NCBI RefSeq assembly: GCF_002902305.1
Contig: NZ_PPPX01000001.1
Location: forward strand, 394,421 to 458,420
Origin: Staphylococcus argensis
GTDB taxonomy: Bacteria; Bacillota; Bacilli; Staphylococcales; Staphylococcaceae
Direction: 5' to 3'
Length of the DNA stretch: 64,000 bases
This document shows, one piece after another, positions 1-8,861 of this stretch (positions are counted from its first letter, which is position 1; every line of letters starts with the position of its first letter). The notes beneath the pieces are model-generated. The model did no database searches. It was not told the origin of the DNA and worked only from the letters and a program-made list of their open reading frames with translations. Made by a program: the position numbers and the translations under genes.

Positions 1-606
1 GCAACGACAGTGGAAGAAGCAGAAGCGTTAGAAAGTGCTGGTATGGACGCTATTGTTGCCCAAGGAAGTGAAGCGGGTGGTCACCGTGGTTCATTTACCG
101 TTGATGAAGCAAATCAACCTCCGCTGATTGGAACGATGTCCTTAGTACCGCAAGTGGTAGATGCGGTCAACGTGCCTGTTATAGCTGCTGGCGGTATGAT
201 GGACGGTCGAGGTCTTGTGGCGAGTTTAGCCCTTGGTGCAGAAGCGACGAAATTCGGTACGGCTTTCTTAACTACTGAAGAGAGTGGCGCTTCAGCGCTT
301 AAAAAGCAAGCGATTCTTGATAGCGATGAAACACAACCTACGATTACGAATGTCTACAGTGGTAAATTTGCGCGAGGTATTCGCAATCGCTTTATCTCTC
401 ACTTTGCCGATTATCAAAGCGAAATTCCTGAATATCCTATTCAGAACCAATTGACGACTGCAATTCGTAAGGCAGCTGCCCGAGAAGGCGATGCAGAGTA
501 TACACATCTGTGGAGTGGTCAATCTCCACGTTTAGCACGTACGATTTCTGCATCTGAGTTAATTCGTCAAATCGTGCAAGAAGCGGAAACAATGCTTCAG
601 TCATAG
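1..606 (+). CDS. Nitronate monooxygenase (2-nitropropane dioxygenase family), C-terminal part
   Basis: The reading frame is open from the first base, so the gene begins before the window and only about 201 codons are seen. Nitronate monooxygenases are FMN-dependent TIM-barrel enzymes that oxidise alkyl nitronates such as propionate 3-nitronate. The visible part carries the family's GSEAGGHRG stretch (substrate and flavin region), followed by the strand with PVIAAGGMMDGRG and the phosphate-binding segment ALGAEATKFGTAFL. The C-terminal helical part looks complete. The same gene precedes the yunF homologue in S. aureus. The true physiological substrate in staphylococci is not known to me. A hairpin terminator follows immediately. 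Confidence 0.88.
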   Translation, partial: ATTVEEAEALESAGMDAIVAQGSEAGGHRGSFTVDEANQPPLIGTMSLVPQVVDAVNVPVIAAGGMMDGRGLVASLALGAEATKFGTAFLTTEESGASALKKQAILDSDETQPTITNVYSGKFARGIRNRFISHFADYQSEIPEYPIQNQLTTAIRKAAAREGDAEYTHLWSGQSPRLARTISASELIRQIVQEAETMLQS

Positions 607-627
607 TAGAATAGTGCAATGATAGAG

Positions 628-678
628 GACCTCGAGCAGCGTTGAGAACATTTCAATGTGGACTCGAGGTCTTGTTTA
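628..678 (+). terminator. Rho-independent terminator after the nitronate monooxygenase gene
   Basis: A perfect nine-base stem (GACCTCGAG at 628-636 with CTCGAGGTC at 663-671) is followed by a T-rich run. The loop contains TCAATGTGGACTCGAG, a string nearly repeated in the palindrome near 39806. Confidence 0.75.
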
Positions 679-772
679 TTGGCTTTTATCCGCCTTTTAA
701 GAATTTGTAAAAGCGAATGAATTCAATGAACGGGGTATACGAGATGTGGTATCATGAATGTGGTGATAGTTT

Positions 773-1621
773 ATGATTGAAATTGGACTCACAGGTTGGG
801 GCGATCATCATTCATTATATGAAGATGTGCAGCGTTCCACGGATAAATTAAAGACTTATGCGAGTCATTTTCCAGTAGTGGAATTAGATGCTACATATTA
901 CGCGATACAACCTGAAAGAAATATTAATAAATGGATTAAAGAAACGCCTGAACGGTTTAAGTTTGTAGTGAAAAGTTACCAAGCGCTGACGCTACACGCA
1001 GATTATCAAGAGTTTGCAGAGTCGAGACAGGCGTTATTTGACGATTTCAAAAAGATGCTTCAACCTTTGCAGCAACATCAGAAATTGGCAATGGTGCTCG
1101 TTCAATTTCCACCATGGTTTGACTGTAATGCGCGCAATATCCAATATATTCGCTACGTCAGAGAACAACTGAAAGACTATCCGATGTGTGTGGAGTTTCG
1201 TCACCAGTCGTGGTTTACCCCGCAATTTAAAGAAGAGACATTGTCGTTTCTTACTCAGAACCACATCATCCATTCAGTATGTGACGAACCACAAGTTGGA
1301 CAAGGCAGCGTACCTTTGGTGAATCGAGTGACAAGTGATGTAGCGCTCGTACGTTACCATGGTCGCAATACGAGTGGTTGGACGAAACAAGATATGAGCG
1401 ATCAAACTTGGCGTGACGTGCGTTATTTATATAACTATAATCAGGAAGAACTTGAAGATTTGGCACAGAAAGTGAAGATCTTAGAACAAAAGACATCTAA
1501 AGTCTATGTTGTCTTTAACAACAATTCAGGTGGACATGCTGCTCAGAATGCTCAGACTTATCAAGAGATACTCGGCATTGAATATGAAGGGTTAGCACCA
1601 CAACAATTAAAACTTTTCTGA
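773..1621 (+). CDS. DUF72 family protein (YunF-like)
   Basis: A 282-residue protein of the DUF72 family, a TIM-barrel-like fold of unknown biochemical function. Family features visible are the N-terminal IGLTGWGDH stretch, the FKFVVKSYQALT region, the VLVQFPPWF strand, the CVEFRHQSWF strand and a C-terminal YVVFNNNSGGHAAQNA segment. The ATG at 773 follows GGTGAT at a suitable distance. It is the first gene of a tight cluster with the permease gene (12-base gap) and the metallophosphatase gene, the same order as yunF-yunE-yunD in Bacillus subtilis and the matching S. aureus genes. I assign the family but no reaction. Confidence 0.88.
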   Translation: MIEIGLTGWGDHHSLYEDVQRSTDKLKTYASHFPVVELDATYYAIQPERNINKWIKETPERFKFVVKSYQALTLHADYQEFAESRQALFDDFKKMLQPLQQHQKLAMVLVQFPPWFDCNARNIQYIRYVREQLKDYPMCVEFRHQSWFTPQFKEETLSFLTQNHIIHSVCDEPQVGQGSVPLVNRVTSDVALVRYHGRNTSGWTKQDMSDQTWRDVRYLYNYNQEELEDLAQKVKILEQKTSKVYVVFNNNSGGHAAQNAQTYQEILGIEYEGLAPQQLKLF

Positions 1622-1633
1622 GGAGCGATTTAG

Positions 1634-2458
1634 ATGCTAACGATTATTTGTTTGATATTGATAGGTGCTTTGTCAGCGATACTCGGTTCGTTAGTCGGTA
1701 TCGGTGGCGGTCTGATTATAGTACCGACCTTAATCTATTTAGGGGTAGAACATGACTTACTGCACGGCATTACGCCACAAATCGCGATAGGGACATCTTC
1801 TGTCATACTCATCGTGACAGGTTTATCATCGACCTTTGGTTATATGAAGTCGAAACAAGTGGATTTCAAAAATGGTTCGATCTTTCTATTTGGGCTCCTG
1901 CCAGGGTCGCTCATTGGTTCAGTACTGAGTCGTTTCTTAACTTTAAATTCATTCGATTTATACTTCGGTATATTCCTAATATTAGTTGCTGTATTGTTGA
2001 TTATCAGAAATAAAATTAAGCCGATTCAATTGTTTAATAAAGAGAAATATCGCCGTTCATACACGGATAATGAAGGCGTGACGTACCATTACAACGTACC
2101 GCCCATTTTCGCCTTTGTAGCGACGTTATTTATCGGAATTCTTACTGGCTTATTTGGTATTGGTGGCGGTGCTTTGATGACACCGCTAATGCTCATCGTC
2201 TTCCGTTTTCCACCTCATTTGGCAGTCGGTACGAGTATGCTAATGATCTTCTTCTCAAGCTTGATGAGTTCACTAGGTCACATGGTACAAGGGCATGTTG
2301 CTTGGGGTTACTCACTTGTCTTAATCATTTCAAGTATTATCGGGGCGCAAATCGGTGTGAGAATTAACCGTACCATTAAATCCGATACAGTCGTACTCTT
2401 GCTTAGAACGGTATTACTGATTATGGGTGTTTATTTAATTATTAAATCATTTTTATAA
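1634..2458 (+). CDS. TSUP/TauE-SafE family membrane permease (YunE-like)
   Basis: A 274-residue integral membrane protein with about eight hydrophobic segments arranged as two homologous halves. Each half has the family's glycine-rich signature near its start: GSLVGIGGGLIIVPTL around residues 18-33 and GLFGIGGGALMTPLM around residues 172-186. TSUP proteins move sulfite, organosulfonates or related anions; the substrate here cannot be read from sequence. The gene follows the DUF72 gene by 12 bases with AGGAG before the ATG, and the downstream metallophosphatase begins 18 bases later, so the three are probably co-transcribed. Confidence 0.9.
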   Translation: MLTIICLILIGALSAILGSLVGIGGGLIIVPTLIYLGVEHDLLHGITPQIAIGTSSVILIVTGLSSTFGYMKSKQVDFKNGSIFLFGLLPGSLIGSVLSRFLTLNSFDLYFGIFLILVAVLLIIRNKIKPIQLFNKEKYRRSYTDNEGVTYHYNVPPIFAFVATLFIGILTGLFGIGGGALMTPLMLIVFRFPPHLAVGTSMLMIFFSSLMSSLGHMVQGHVAWGYSLVLIISSIIGAQIGVRINRTIKSDTVVLLLRTVLLIMGVYLIIKSFL

Positions 2459-2476
2459 CAAAGGAGGGAATGAGAG

Positions 2477-3811
2477 ATGAAGCTAACGATTTATCATACG
2501 AATGATATTCACAGTCATCTTCACGAGTACGCGCGAATAGATGCTTATATGAAAGAACATCGTCCACAGCTTACGCATCCCTCTCTCTATTTAGATATAG
2601 GAGATCACGTCGATCTCTCTTTGCCTGTGACAGAAGCCACTGCAGGTTTGAAAAACGTGGAGCTACTGAATGACGCGCAATGTGATCTTGCTACGATAGG
2701 TAATAACGAAGGAATGACGATTTCACATGAGGCATTGAATCACCTATATGACGATGCGAACTTCCCCGTTACATGTGCGAACGTGTTTGACGAAGAAGGG
2801 AATTTACCTCGTAATATAGTATCTTCACATATTCAAACTGTGGAAGATGTTAATATCCTCTTCGTTGCAGCGACAGCACCTTTCACACCATTCTATCGTG
2901 CGTTAGACTGGGTAGTTACTGACCCGCTTGAAGCGATTAAAGATGAGATTGCTGCTCATAAAGGTCAGTACGACTTACTCGTGGTGATGAGTCATGTCGG
3001 TATCTTCTTTGATGAGCAATTATGTCAAGAATTACCTGAGATTGATTTGATTCTAGGAAGTCATACTCATCATTACTTTGAGTATGGTGAAGAGCAGAAC
3101 GGTGTATTGATGGCTGCTGCTGGTAAGTATGGTCATTTCCTAGGCGAAGTGACATTAGATATAGAGGACAAGCAAGTTGTAGGTAAAAGTGCGATCTTGC
3201 ATCCGCTCGATACCTTGCCGGAAGTAGAGACAGACTTTATTCAAGAAGGACAACGCTTGATGGATACCCCTGTACTCGATCATCCGATGTATCTACCACG
3301 TACGACGAATCGCATTTCTAAGACCGCTTATATGCTCGCGGAAAGTCTACAAGAATTTACGCATACAGAAGGCAGTATTATTAACGCAGGATTGATCGTC
3401 ACTGACATTAATAAAGATCGAGTGACAGAATATGATATTCATCAAATGCTTCCGCATCCTATTAACGCTGTTCGCGTGCGTTTGAAAGGTGACACATTAA
3501 AGGCCATTATTGATAAAAGTCAGAAACAGGAATATCTTAATGAACATGCACAAGGACTCGGTTTCCGTGGAGATATCTTTGGCGGTTATGTGCTTTACAA
3601 TATCGGCTATATCGAATCGGAAGGGCGCTATTTTATCGGCGACCGTGAAGTTGATGATGAAGAAACATATTCATTGGGCACGGTTGATATGTACACTTTC
3701 GGTCGTTACTTCCCGATGTTGAAAGGCGAGGCGATCGAGTATATCATGCCAGAATTTCTGCGAGACATTTTCAAGATGAAATTGACAGAAGTAGCTGAAG
3801 ACGTTGAGTAA
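2477..3811 (+). CDS. Bifunctional metallophosphatase/5'-nucleotidase (YunD-like)
   Basis: A 444-residue two-domain protein. The N-terminal calcineurin-type metallophosphatase domain shows the metal-binding motifs in order: YHTNDIHSH near residues 5-13, DIGDHVD near 40-46, GNNE near 75-78, and LGSHTHH near 193-199. The C-terminal half (from about residue 270) matches the 5'-nucleotidase C domain that contacts the nucleotide. No signal peptide is present, so it is predicted cytoplasmic, unlike the secreted 5'-nucleotidases. The start follows AAAGGAGGG at good spacing. It is the last gene of the yunF-yunE-yunD-like cluster. Substrate preference cannot be inferred. Confidence 0.88.
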   Translation: MKLTIYHTNDIHSHLHEYARIDAYMKEHRPQLTHPSLYLDIGDHVDLSLPVTEATAGLKNVELLNDAQCDLATIGNNEGMTISHEALNHLYDDANFPVTCANVFDEEGNLPRNIVSSHIQTVEDVNILFVAATAPFTPFYRALDWVVTDPLEAIKDEIAAHKGQYDLLVVMSHVGIFFDEQLCQELPEIDLILGSHTHHYFEYGEEQNGVLMAAAGKYGHFLGEVTLDIEDKQVVGKSAILHPLDTLPEVETDFIQEGQRLMDTPVLDHPMYLPRTTNRISKTAYMLAESLQEFTHTEGSIINAGLIVTDINKDRVTEYDIHQMLPHPINAVRVRLKGDTLKAIIDKSQKQEYLNEHAQGLGFRGDIFGGYVLYNIGYIESEGRYFIGDREVDDEETYSLGTVDMYTFGRYFPMLKGEAIEYIMPEFLRDIFKMKLTEVAEDVE

Positions 3812-3903
3812 TATGGGATTTGAGCGGCTTTGACTGAGCAGTGTAAAAGTGAATAAGATTTGAACGACAGTGAGAAATTGTTAAAGTCAAGGTCGCTAAT
3901 GCG

Positions 3904-3932
3904 TTTTCATTTATACTTATTTTCGTTATAAT
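3904..3932 (+). promoter_or_regulatory. Candidate sigma-A promoter for lipA
   Basis: TTTTCA (3904-3909) and a perfect TATAAT (3927-3932) are 17 bases apart, about 35 bases before the lipA start codon. The -35 match is weak and the -10 is perfect. Confidence 0.55.
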
Positions 3933-3967
3933 AGATAGGAGAACTATACAGGAGGGTGTTCGTTGCT

Positions 3968-4897
3968 ATGGCTACAAAAAATGAGGAAATCCTACGTAAG
4001 CCGGATTGGTTAAAGATTAAACTTAACACGAACGAGAACTACACTGGTTTGAAAAAAATGATGCGCGAAAAAAACTTACACACAGTGTGTGAAGAAGCGA
4101 AATGTCCTAATATTCATGAATGTTGGGGTGCACGTCGTACAGCAACATTTATGATTCTCGGTGCGGTATGTACACGTGCGTGTCGTTTCTGTGCGGTTAA
4201 GACAGGTTTACCTAACGAGTTAGACTTAAACGAGCCTGAACGTGTGGCAGAATCTGTTGAATTAATGAACTTGAAACACGTGGTTATCACAGCGGTTGCT
4301 CGTGACGACTTACGCGACCAAGGTTCAAACGTTTATGCAGAAACAGTACGTAAAGTAAGAGCGCGTAATCCGTATACGACGATTGAAATTCTCCCATCTG
4401 ATATGGGCGGGGACTACGAAGCGCTTGAAACATTAATGGCTTCTAGACCTGATATTCTTAACCACAACATCGAAACAGTACGTCGTTTAACTCCAAGAGT
4501 TCGTGCGCGTGCGACATACGACAGAACGTTAGAATTCTTAAGACGTTCTAAAGAATTACAACCAGACATCCCTACTAAATCTAGTTTCATGCTTGGCTTA
4601 GGTGAAACATACGAAGAAATCTACGAAACTATGGATGACTTACGTGCCAATGACGTAGACATCTTAACTATTGGTCAATACTTACAACCTTCACGTAAAC
4701 ACTTGAAAGTTGAGAAATACTACACACCTTTAGAGTTTGGTAAGTTGAGAAAGGTTGCTCTTGAAAAAGGCTTCAAACACTGCCAAGCAGGACCATTAGT
4801 ACGTAGTTCTTACCACGCTGACGAACAAGTTAACGAAGCAGCTAAGGAAAAACAACGTATGGGTGAAGAACAACTAAGTGCTGAAACAAATCAATAA
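3968..4897 (+). CDS. lipA: Lipoyl synthase
   Basis: Radical-SAM enzyme that inserts two sulfur atoms into octanoyl groups carried on protein lipoyl domains. The product is 309 residues. The auxiliary [4Fe-4S] cluster cysteines C41, C46 and C52 ([12 protein letters not shown]) and the radical-SAM cysteines C68, C72 and C75 (CTRACRFC) are all present, and the C-terminal RSSYHA motif that supplies the serine ligand is intact. I chose the ATG at 3968 because GGAGGG lies about 12 bases upstream; an in-frame GTG at 3956 overlaps that ribosome-binding site. The sequence is nearly identical to S. aureus LipA as I recall it. It appears monocistronic. Confidence 0.97.
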   Translation: MATKNEEILRKPDWLKIKLNTNENYTGLKKMMREKNLHTVCEEAKCPNIHECWGARRTATFMILGAVCTRACRFCAVKTGLPNELDLNEPERVAESVELMNLKHVVITAVARDDLRDQGSNVYAETVRKVRARNPYTTIEILPSDMGGDYEALETLMASRPDILNHNIETVRRLTPRVRARATYDRTLEFLRRSKELQPDIPTKSSFMLGLGETYEEIYETMDDLRANDVDILTIGQYLQPSRKHLKVEKYYTPLEFGKLRKVALEKGFKHCQAGPLVRSSYHADEQVNEAAKEKQRMGEEQLSAETNQ

Positions 4898-4978
4898 GTC
4901 GTACAGGAATCAAGCGTAGGACATCGAATTAAATGCGTATCATATAATGACTACAACCAGTTTATATATAGATGATTA

Positions 4979-5013
4979 ATGATTCATTACTATTTAGATA
5001 AATAGTCAATCAT
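4979..5013. repeat. AT-rich inverted repeat upstream of the lipA-yutD element
   Basis: AATGATTCATTACTATTTA pairs imperfectly with AAATAGTCAATCATT across a short loop. No T-run follows. It may be a weak lipA terminator or part of the structured element that follows. Confidence 0.4.
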
Positions 5014-5027
5014 TATAATAAAGAGGA

Positions 5028-5174
5028 AGAGGTTGAGACAATCGTGTTGAGAACTGATGTGAGATCGAGACGGAATTCTGAGCTATTTACGTCACGTCCA
5101 CATGAGATTGAGTTCTTTAAGCTCGTGAGCAATGAGAATTTACGAGTAACACAGTGAGGTCTCTACCTCTTTTT
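5028..5174 (+). ncRNA. Candidate structured RNA or long terminator hairpin between lipA and yutD
   Basis: AGAGGTTGAGAC at 5028-5039 pairs with GTCTCTACCTCT at 5159-5170 (11 of 12 positions) and the 3' arm runs into a T-stretch. The enclosed 120 bases contain further partial pairings and no plausible reading frame. The layout fits either a small RNA ending in its own terminator or an unusually long terminator-like intergenic repeat. No known RNA family was recognised. This element fills most of the 330-base gap between lipA and yutD. Confidence 0.35.
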
Positions 5175-5229
5175 ATAACTTTAAGGACTTAAGTGAAACT
5201 GGAAATACATAAAGGATTGAGCAAAGTTT

Positions 5230-5619
5230 ATGATTAAGATTGATGATAAATACTTTGAACTAATTGAAGATTATCGGGAAGCTTTCAATGAGGAACAATT
5301 TGCGAAAAGATACTCTGAAATTCTGGATAAATATGATTATGTAGTAGGGGATATCGGTTACGAACAATTGAGATTGAAAGGTTTCTATAAGGACGCTAAT
5401 AAGAAAGTAGATATGAGTAAACGTTTCTCTACAATTCAGGATTATTTGTTGGAGTACTGTAATTTCGGATGCCCTTACTTTGTGTTACGACGTATTCCAC
5501 GTCAGGAGTTGAAGCGCTTGTTGGAACAAGAAGAGACGCAGCAACAAGATGGAGATGTGTGGAATGATAAGTTGAAGGACGTTAAGATTAAGCCTACCAT
5601 TCAAGATACTGAGAAGTGA
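5230..5619 (+). CDS. YutD family protein
   Basis: A 129-residue acidic protein matching the YutD family (DUF1027) of Firmicutes. The conserved block YDYVVGDIGYEQLRLKGFY near residues 35-53 and the CNFGCPYFVLRRI segment near residues 77-89 are present. The C-terminal tail (from about residue 100) is variable and charged. The function of the family is unknown to me. In both B. subtilis and S. aureus it lies just after lipA. The ribosome-binding site is weak and not well spaced, but no better in-frame start is seen. A strong hairpin follows the gene. Confidence 0.85.
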   Translation: MIKIDDKYFELIEDYREAFNEEQFAKRYSEILDKYDYVVGDIGYEQLRLKGFYKDANKKVDMSKRFSTIQDYLLEYCNFGCPYFVLRRIPRQELKRLLEQEETQQQDGDVWNDKLKDVKIKPTIQDTEK

Positions 5620-5656
5620 TAGGGTAGTTGTAGAGGTCACTAAAATCATTTAGCCT

Positions 5657-5704
5657 AAAAAAGCGGGGCAATGGAATCAAATGAATTTCATTGCCTCGCT
5701 TTTT
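5657..5704. terminator. Bidirectional terminator between yutD and the DUF3055 gene
   Basis: AAAAAGCGGGGCAATGGAA pairs with TTTCATTGCCTCGCTTTTT, giving A- and T-rich flanks on both strands. It can serve the convergent genes on each side. Confidence 0.8.
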
Positions 5705-5764
5705 AAAAAATAGCATGTCTAATTATGAAATGTTACATGAATCACATAAAAATGACTTCTCATA

Positions 5765-6031
5765 TTACTGAATGACTTCATTTAAATAACTTTGAATTTC
5801 TTCGCCTTCTGCTTCATTGACACCTAACGCATAAGCGACATAGCCTTCTTCTTCTAAATCATCTGAACCGATGAGCCCATAGCGATTATTTTGCATATTT
5901 AACACAATCGTTTTACCGTAATGACGGTCTGTTTGAATTAACATTAAATCATAACGACTTTCTTCTCCTACGAAACCGACAAATTGGACTTGTGCTGGCT
6001 CGTTGTAGTCATATAAATACATATCTATCAT
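5765..6031 (-). CDS. DUF3055-like small cytosolic protein
   Basis: An 88-residue acidic protein conserved at this position in staphylococci and resembling DUF3055 proteins (VQFVGFVGEESRYDLMLI block, then the FGKTIVLN-like strand YGKTIVLNMQNNRYGLIG). The frame extends to an ATG at 6070, but that codon has no ribosome-binding site; the ATG at 6031 follows GTGAGG at eight bases, so I use it. No catalytic motif or membrane segment is visible. The function is unknown. It is divergently oriented to the DUF86 gene, with about 240 bases between their starts. Confidence 0.75.
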   Translation of the reverse strand: MIDMYLYDYNEPAQVQFVGFVGEESRYDLMLIQTDRHYGKTIVLNMQNNRYGLIGSDDLEEEGYVAYALGVNEAEGEEIQSYLNEVIQ

Positions 6032-6268
6032 TATTTCATCCTCACTTTCGTAAAAAGTGTTTACATCCAATCATTTTACTATCAGAACCATCAGTACAGA
6101 TGGTGAACATGGTATCTATTGTAACACGTGCTATAAGCGATGTTGATAAGAAATCACTTCCCGCAATTGGCGTGTATGAATGCGGGTTCAAAATTATGGT
6201 ATCATGAAAGTAAGTGTGAAGATAAAGTAGTAGATTCAAACTACGAAACTATTTAAGAGGTGAATACC

Positions 6269-6691
6269 ATGTACTTTGTAAATAAACAGAAACTTGAAGA
6301 TAAATTAAATTATTTACAACAACTTACTGAAGATTATCCGGAGAATAAAGGGAATCGCTATGCCTTTGAACGTATAGCGCAAATGTTGATTGAATCTGCA
6401 GTGGATATCGGAAATATGATTATTGATGGCTTTATCTTGAGAGATCCGGGAAATTATCAAGATGTCATCGATATATTAGAGCTTGAAGGTGTCATTTCTA
6501 AAGATACGCAACAGGTGGTCAATGAAACAGTGGCTAACCGTAAGCAATTCGTGCATCGTTACGATGAACTGGATACAGAAGCGCTAGTGCCACTATTCGA
6601 TCGTGCAGTGCCCGTATATCAAACTTTCGTTAAAGAAGTGCTACAGTTTTTAGAGAATGAGAATGTACCTATTACTGCTTTTGGAAAATAA
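6269..6691 (+). CDS. DUF86 / HepT-like domain protein (YutE-like)
   Basis: A 140-residue mostly helical protein of the DUF86 family. DUF86 includes HepT toxins of MNT-HepT systems, but the chromosomal YutE-type member occurs without a partner nucleotidyltransferase, and none is encoded nearby. The HepT active-site signature (R then Y in an RxxxxHxY-type motif) is not clear; the closest string is RKQFVHRYDELD near residues 91-102, which fits a degenerate version. I chose the ATG at 6269, placed seven bases after GAGG, over an in-frame GTG at 6260 that is part of that site. The next gene begins 15 bases downstream, suggesting co-transcription. Confidence 0.82.
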   Translation: MYFVNKQKLEDKLNYLQQLTEDYPENKGNRYAFERIAQMLIESAVDIGNMIIDGFILRDPGNYQDVIDILELEGVISKDTQQVVNETVANRKQFVHRYDELDTEALVPLFDRAVPVYQTFVKEVLQFLENENVPITAFGK

Positions 6692-6706
6692 AGGAGTGAA
6701 CAGAAG

Positions 6707-7492
6707 ATGAAGCAATATCAAGGTTATTTAATCGATTTAGATGGAACGATGTATCAAGGTAACCAAAAAATTGATGGTGCAGCAGAATTTATTCATTATC
6801 TCAATGAACATGAGATTCCACATCTATTCGTGACCAACAACTCTACGAAAGAACCTGAACAAGTAGCAGATAAACTCCATACGATGGGCGTAGAGGCGAA
6901 CAGTGACGAAGTGGTGACTTCTGCGCTTGCCACTGCTGAATTTATCGCGGACAAAGACCCGGGCGCCACAGTCTATATGCTTGGTGGAAGTGGCCTTCGT
7001 ACTGCCTTGACTGAGCATGGATTAAAGTTGAAAGATGACGAGTTCGTCGATTACGTTGTGATTGGTCTCGACGAAGCGGTGACGTACGACAAGTTAGCTA
7101 CGGCGACGTTAGCAGTTAGAAATGGTGCGAAGTTTATCTCAACTAATAAGGACGTCTCTATTCCGAAAGAACGTGGCTTCATGCCCGGTAATGGAGCGAT
7201 TACGAGTGTCGTTTCGGTTTCTACAGGCGTAGATCCGATCTTCATCGGTAAACCTGAGCCCATAATTATGAACAAAGCTTTAGATATTCTTTCTTTAGAT
7301 AAAAAGAACGTAGCAATGATTGGCGATTTATATGATACGGATATCTTATCGGGTATCAATATTGATATCGACACGATTCACGTTCAAACAGGCGTGACGA
7401 CGAAAGAAGAGCTTACTGAGAAGGATATCCCACCAACGTATACGTTTGCTGATTTAAATGAAGTGATCGCTGAACTCGAAGGAGCGGATTAA
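6707..7492 (+). CDS. HAD-superfamily phosphatase, NagD-like (YutF family)
   Basis: A 261-residue HAD hydrolase of subfamily IIA. Motif I is DLDGTMY at residues 11-17, motif II is the FVTNNSTK segment near residues 42-49, and motifs III/IV are the conserved lysine in FIGKPEP and the acidic GDLYDTDI near residue 206. The C2-type cap lies between motifs II and III. NagD-like enzymes dephosphorylate nucleotides or small sugar phosphates; the staphylococcal substrate is not established to my knowledge. It sits between the DUF86 gene and the dehydrogenase gene (one-base gap), so the three probably form an operon. Confidence 0.9.
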   Translation: MKQYQGYLIDLDGTMYQGNQKIDGAAEFIHYLNEHEIPHLFVTNNSTKEPEQVADKLHTMGVEANSDEVVTSALATAEFIADKDPGATVYMLGGSGLRTALTEHGLKLKDDEFVDYVVIGLDEAVTYDKLATATLAVRNGAKFISTNKDVSIPKERGFMPGNGAITSVVSVSTGVDPIFIGKPEPIIMNKALDILSLDKKNVAMIGDLYDTDILSGINIDIDTIHVQTGVTTKEELTEKDIPPTYTFADLNEVIAELEGAD

Positions 7493-7493
7493 G

Positions 7494-8456
7494 TTGACTA
7501 AGATTGTAGTATCACGACAAATTCCAAAAGATTACATTCGTCAACTTGAGCAGTTAGGCGAAGTGGTCATGTGGGAAGAAAGCTATGAACCTATGCCACG
7601 GAAACATTTTTTACAAGAGTTGAAAGAGGCGACGGCATGCTTCATTACTTTAAGTGAGCGTATCGATCAGGAAGTATTTGAAGCGGCTCCACACTTGCAA
7701 GTCATCGCGAATATGGCGGTAGGGTATGACAACATCGATTTAGATTTGGCGCGTCAGTATGGCGTAACGATTACGAACACACCAGATGTCTTAACCGAAA
7801 CAACGGCTGAACTGGGTCTAACATTGTTACTCACAGTAGCGAGACGTGTGGTAGAAGCTGAGCGTTACGTACAGAACGGCGAATGGCAAAGTTGGGGGCC
7901 ATATCTTTTAGCCGGTAAAGACTTGCACGGTTCGACGGTGGGCATCTTTGGTATGGGAGCGATCGGTAAAGCGTTCGCGCGACGTTTGCAAGGATTCAAC
8001 ACGACGGTCTTGTATCATAATCGCTCTCGTCACGACGAGGCTGAAGCGGAGTTGAATGAGCAATATGTCGATTTCGATACATTGTTAACAGAATCCGATT
8101 TCGTCGTGTGTACGGCACCTCTGACGGATGCGACGCGAGATCAATTTGACGCCACTGCTTTTAGTAAAATGAAAAATGAAGCTGTCTTTATCAATATTGG
8201 GCGTGGCGCAATCGTGGATGAAGATGCACTCGTGAAGGCGTTGAAAGATGGAGAAATTGGTGGTTGTGGCCTGGACGTGCTACGCCAAGAGCCGATCGAC
8301 ATGAACCATCCTATACTCGAACTGCCTCAAGCTGTCGTCTTACCTCATATCGGTAGCGCATCTGAACAGACGCGCAATGACATGATTCAGCTGTGTGTAG
8401 ATAACATTCGTGGTGTCCTAAACGAGGGCCAAGCGGTCACTGAAGTTAAAGCTTAG
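7494..8456 (+). CDS. D-isomer-specific 2-hydroxyacid dehydrogenase (glyoxylate/hydroxypyruvate reductase-like)
   Basis: A 320-residue NAD(P)-dependent dehydrogenase. The Rossmann nucleotide-binding motif is VGIFGMGAIGKAFARRL near residues 149-165. The catalytic trio is visible: the arginine in NIGRGAIVDE near 237, the glutamate in GLDVLRQEP near 266, and the histidine in LPHIGSAS near 285. Translation starts at a TTG preceded by GGAGCGG in the end of the upstream gene. It resembles the S. aureus protein encoded just upstream of the dlt operon. Here it is followed by a terminator and then the nfu gene, with no dlt genes. The exact substrate is uncertain. Confidence 0.9.
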   Translation: MTKIVVSRQIPKDYIRQLEQLGEVVMWEESYEPMPRKHFLQELKEATACFITLSERIDQEVFEAAPHLQVIANMAVGYDNIDLDLARQYGVTITNTPDVLTETTAELGLTLLLTVARRVVEAERYVQNGEWQSWGPYLLAGKDLHGSTVGIFGMGAIGKAFARRLQGFNTTVLYHNRSRHDEAEAELNEQYVDFDTLLTESDFVVCTAPLTDATRDQFDATAFSKMKNEAVFINIGRGAIVDEDALVKALKDGEIGGCGLDVLRQEPIDMNHPILELPQAVVLPHIGSASEQTRNDMIQLCVDNIRGVLNEGQAVTEVKA

Positions 8457-8469
8457 AATAGAACATAAA

Positions 8470-8503
8470 GAAACCGACGCGTGTCGATGCACGTGCCGGT
8501 TTC
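8470..8503. terminator. Bidirectional terminator between the dehydrogenase and nfu genes
   Basis: GAAACCG with ACGCGTG pairs with CACGT and CGGTTTC around a short loop. It separates two convergent genes in a gap of only 58 bases. Confidence 0.7.
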
Positions 8504-8514
8504 ATCTCTCTATA

Positions 8515-8757
8515 TTAAAATACTTGTTCTACTTCAACGACGCCCGGTACTTCTTCGTGTAAAGCACGTTCAATACCTGCTTTAAGCGTAATTGTTGAAC
8601 TTGGGCATGTCCCGCAAGCACCGTGTAATTGCAATTTGACAATACCATCTTCTACATCGACGAGTGAACAATCCCCGCCATCACGTAATAAGAAAGGACG
8701 TAACTTCTCAATCACTTCTGCGACTTGATCGAACATCGTTGCGTTTTCTGTAGGCAT
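8515..8757 (-). CDS. nfu: NifU C-terminal domain Fe-S scaffold/carrier protein (Nfu, YutI-like)
   Basis: An 80-residue protein made only of the Nfu domain. The cluster-binding CxxC motif appears as ACGTCPSS near residues 48-55 within the conserved [15 protein letters not shown] block, and [15 protein letters not shown] marks the N-terminal part of the domain. Nfu proteins receive Fe-S clusters from the SUF scaffold and hand them to targets such as aconitase. The gene is followed across the genome by other Fe-S related genes (the A-type carrier at 11475). An AAGGAGG ribosome-binding site precedes the ATG. It is divergent from the DUF1462 gene. Confidence 0.93.
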   Translation of the reverse strand: MPTENATMFDQVAEVIEKLRPFLLRDGGDCSLVDVEDGIVKLQLHGACGTCPSSTITLKAGIERALHEEVPGVVEVEQVF

Positions 8758-8861
8758 GCGAAATGCCTCCTTTCAAGTATATTATTTCATCTTCTCGTTA
8801 TTACTTTATTATAATAGATATGGACGAAAAAATCTATCATTGAAAACAAAGGGAGAGGCTT

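Noticed and set aside
6260..6691. HepT-like toxin of a toxin-antitoxin pair
   Set aside because: The protein belongs to the DUF86 group but there is no partner nucleotidyltransferase gene next to it and the active-site motif is degenerate, so a toxin role is not supported.
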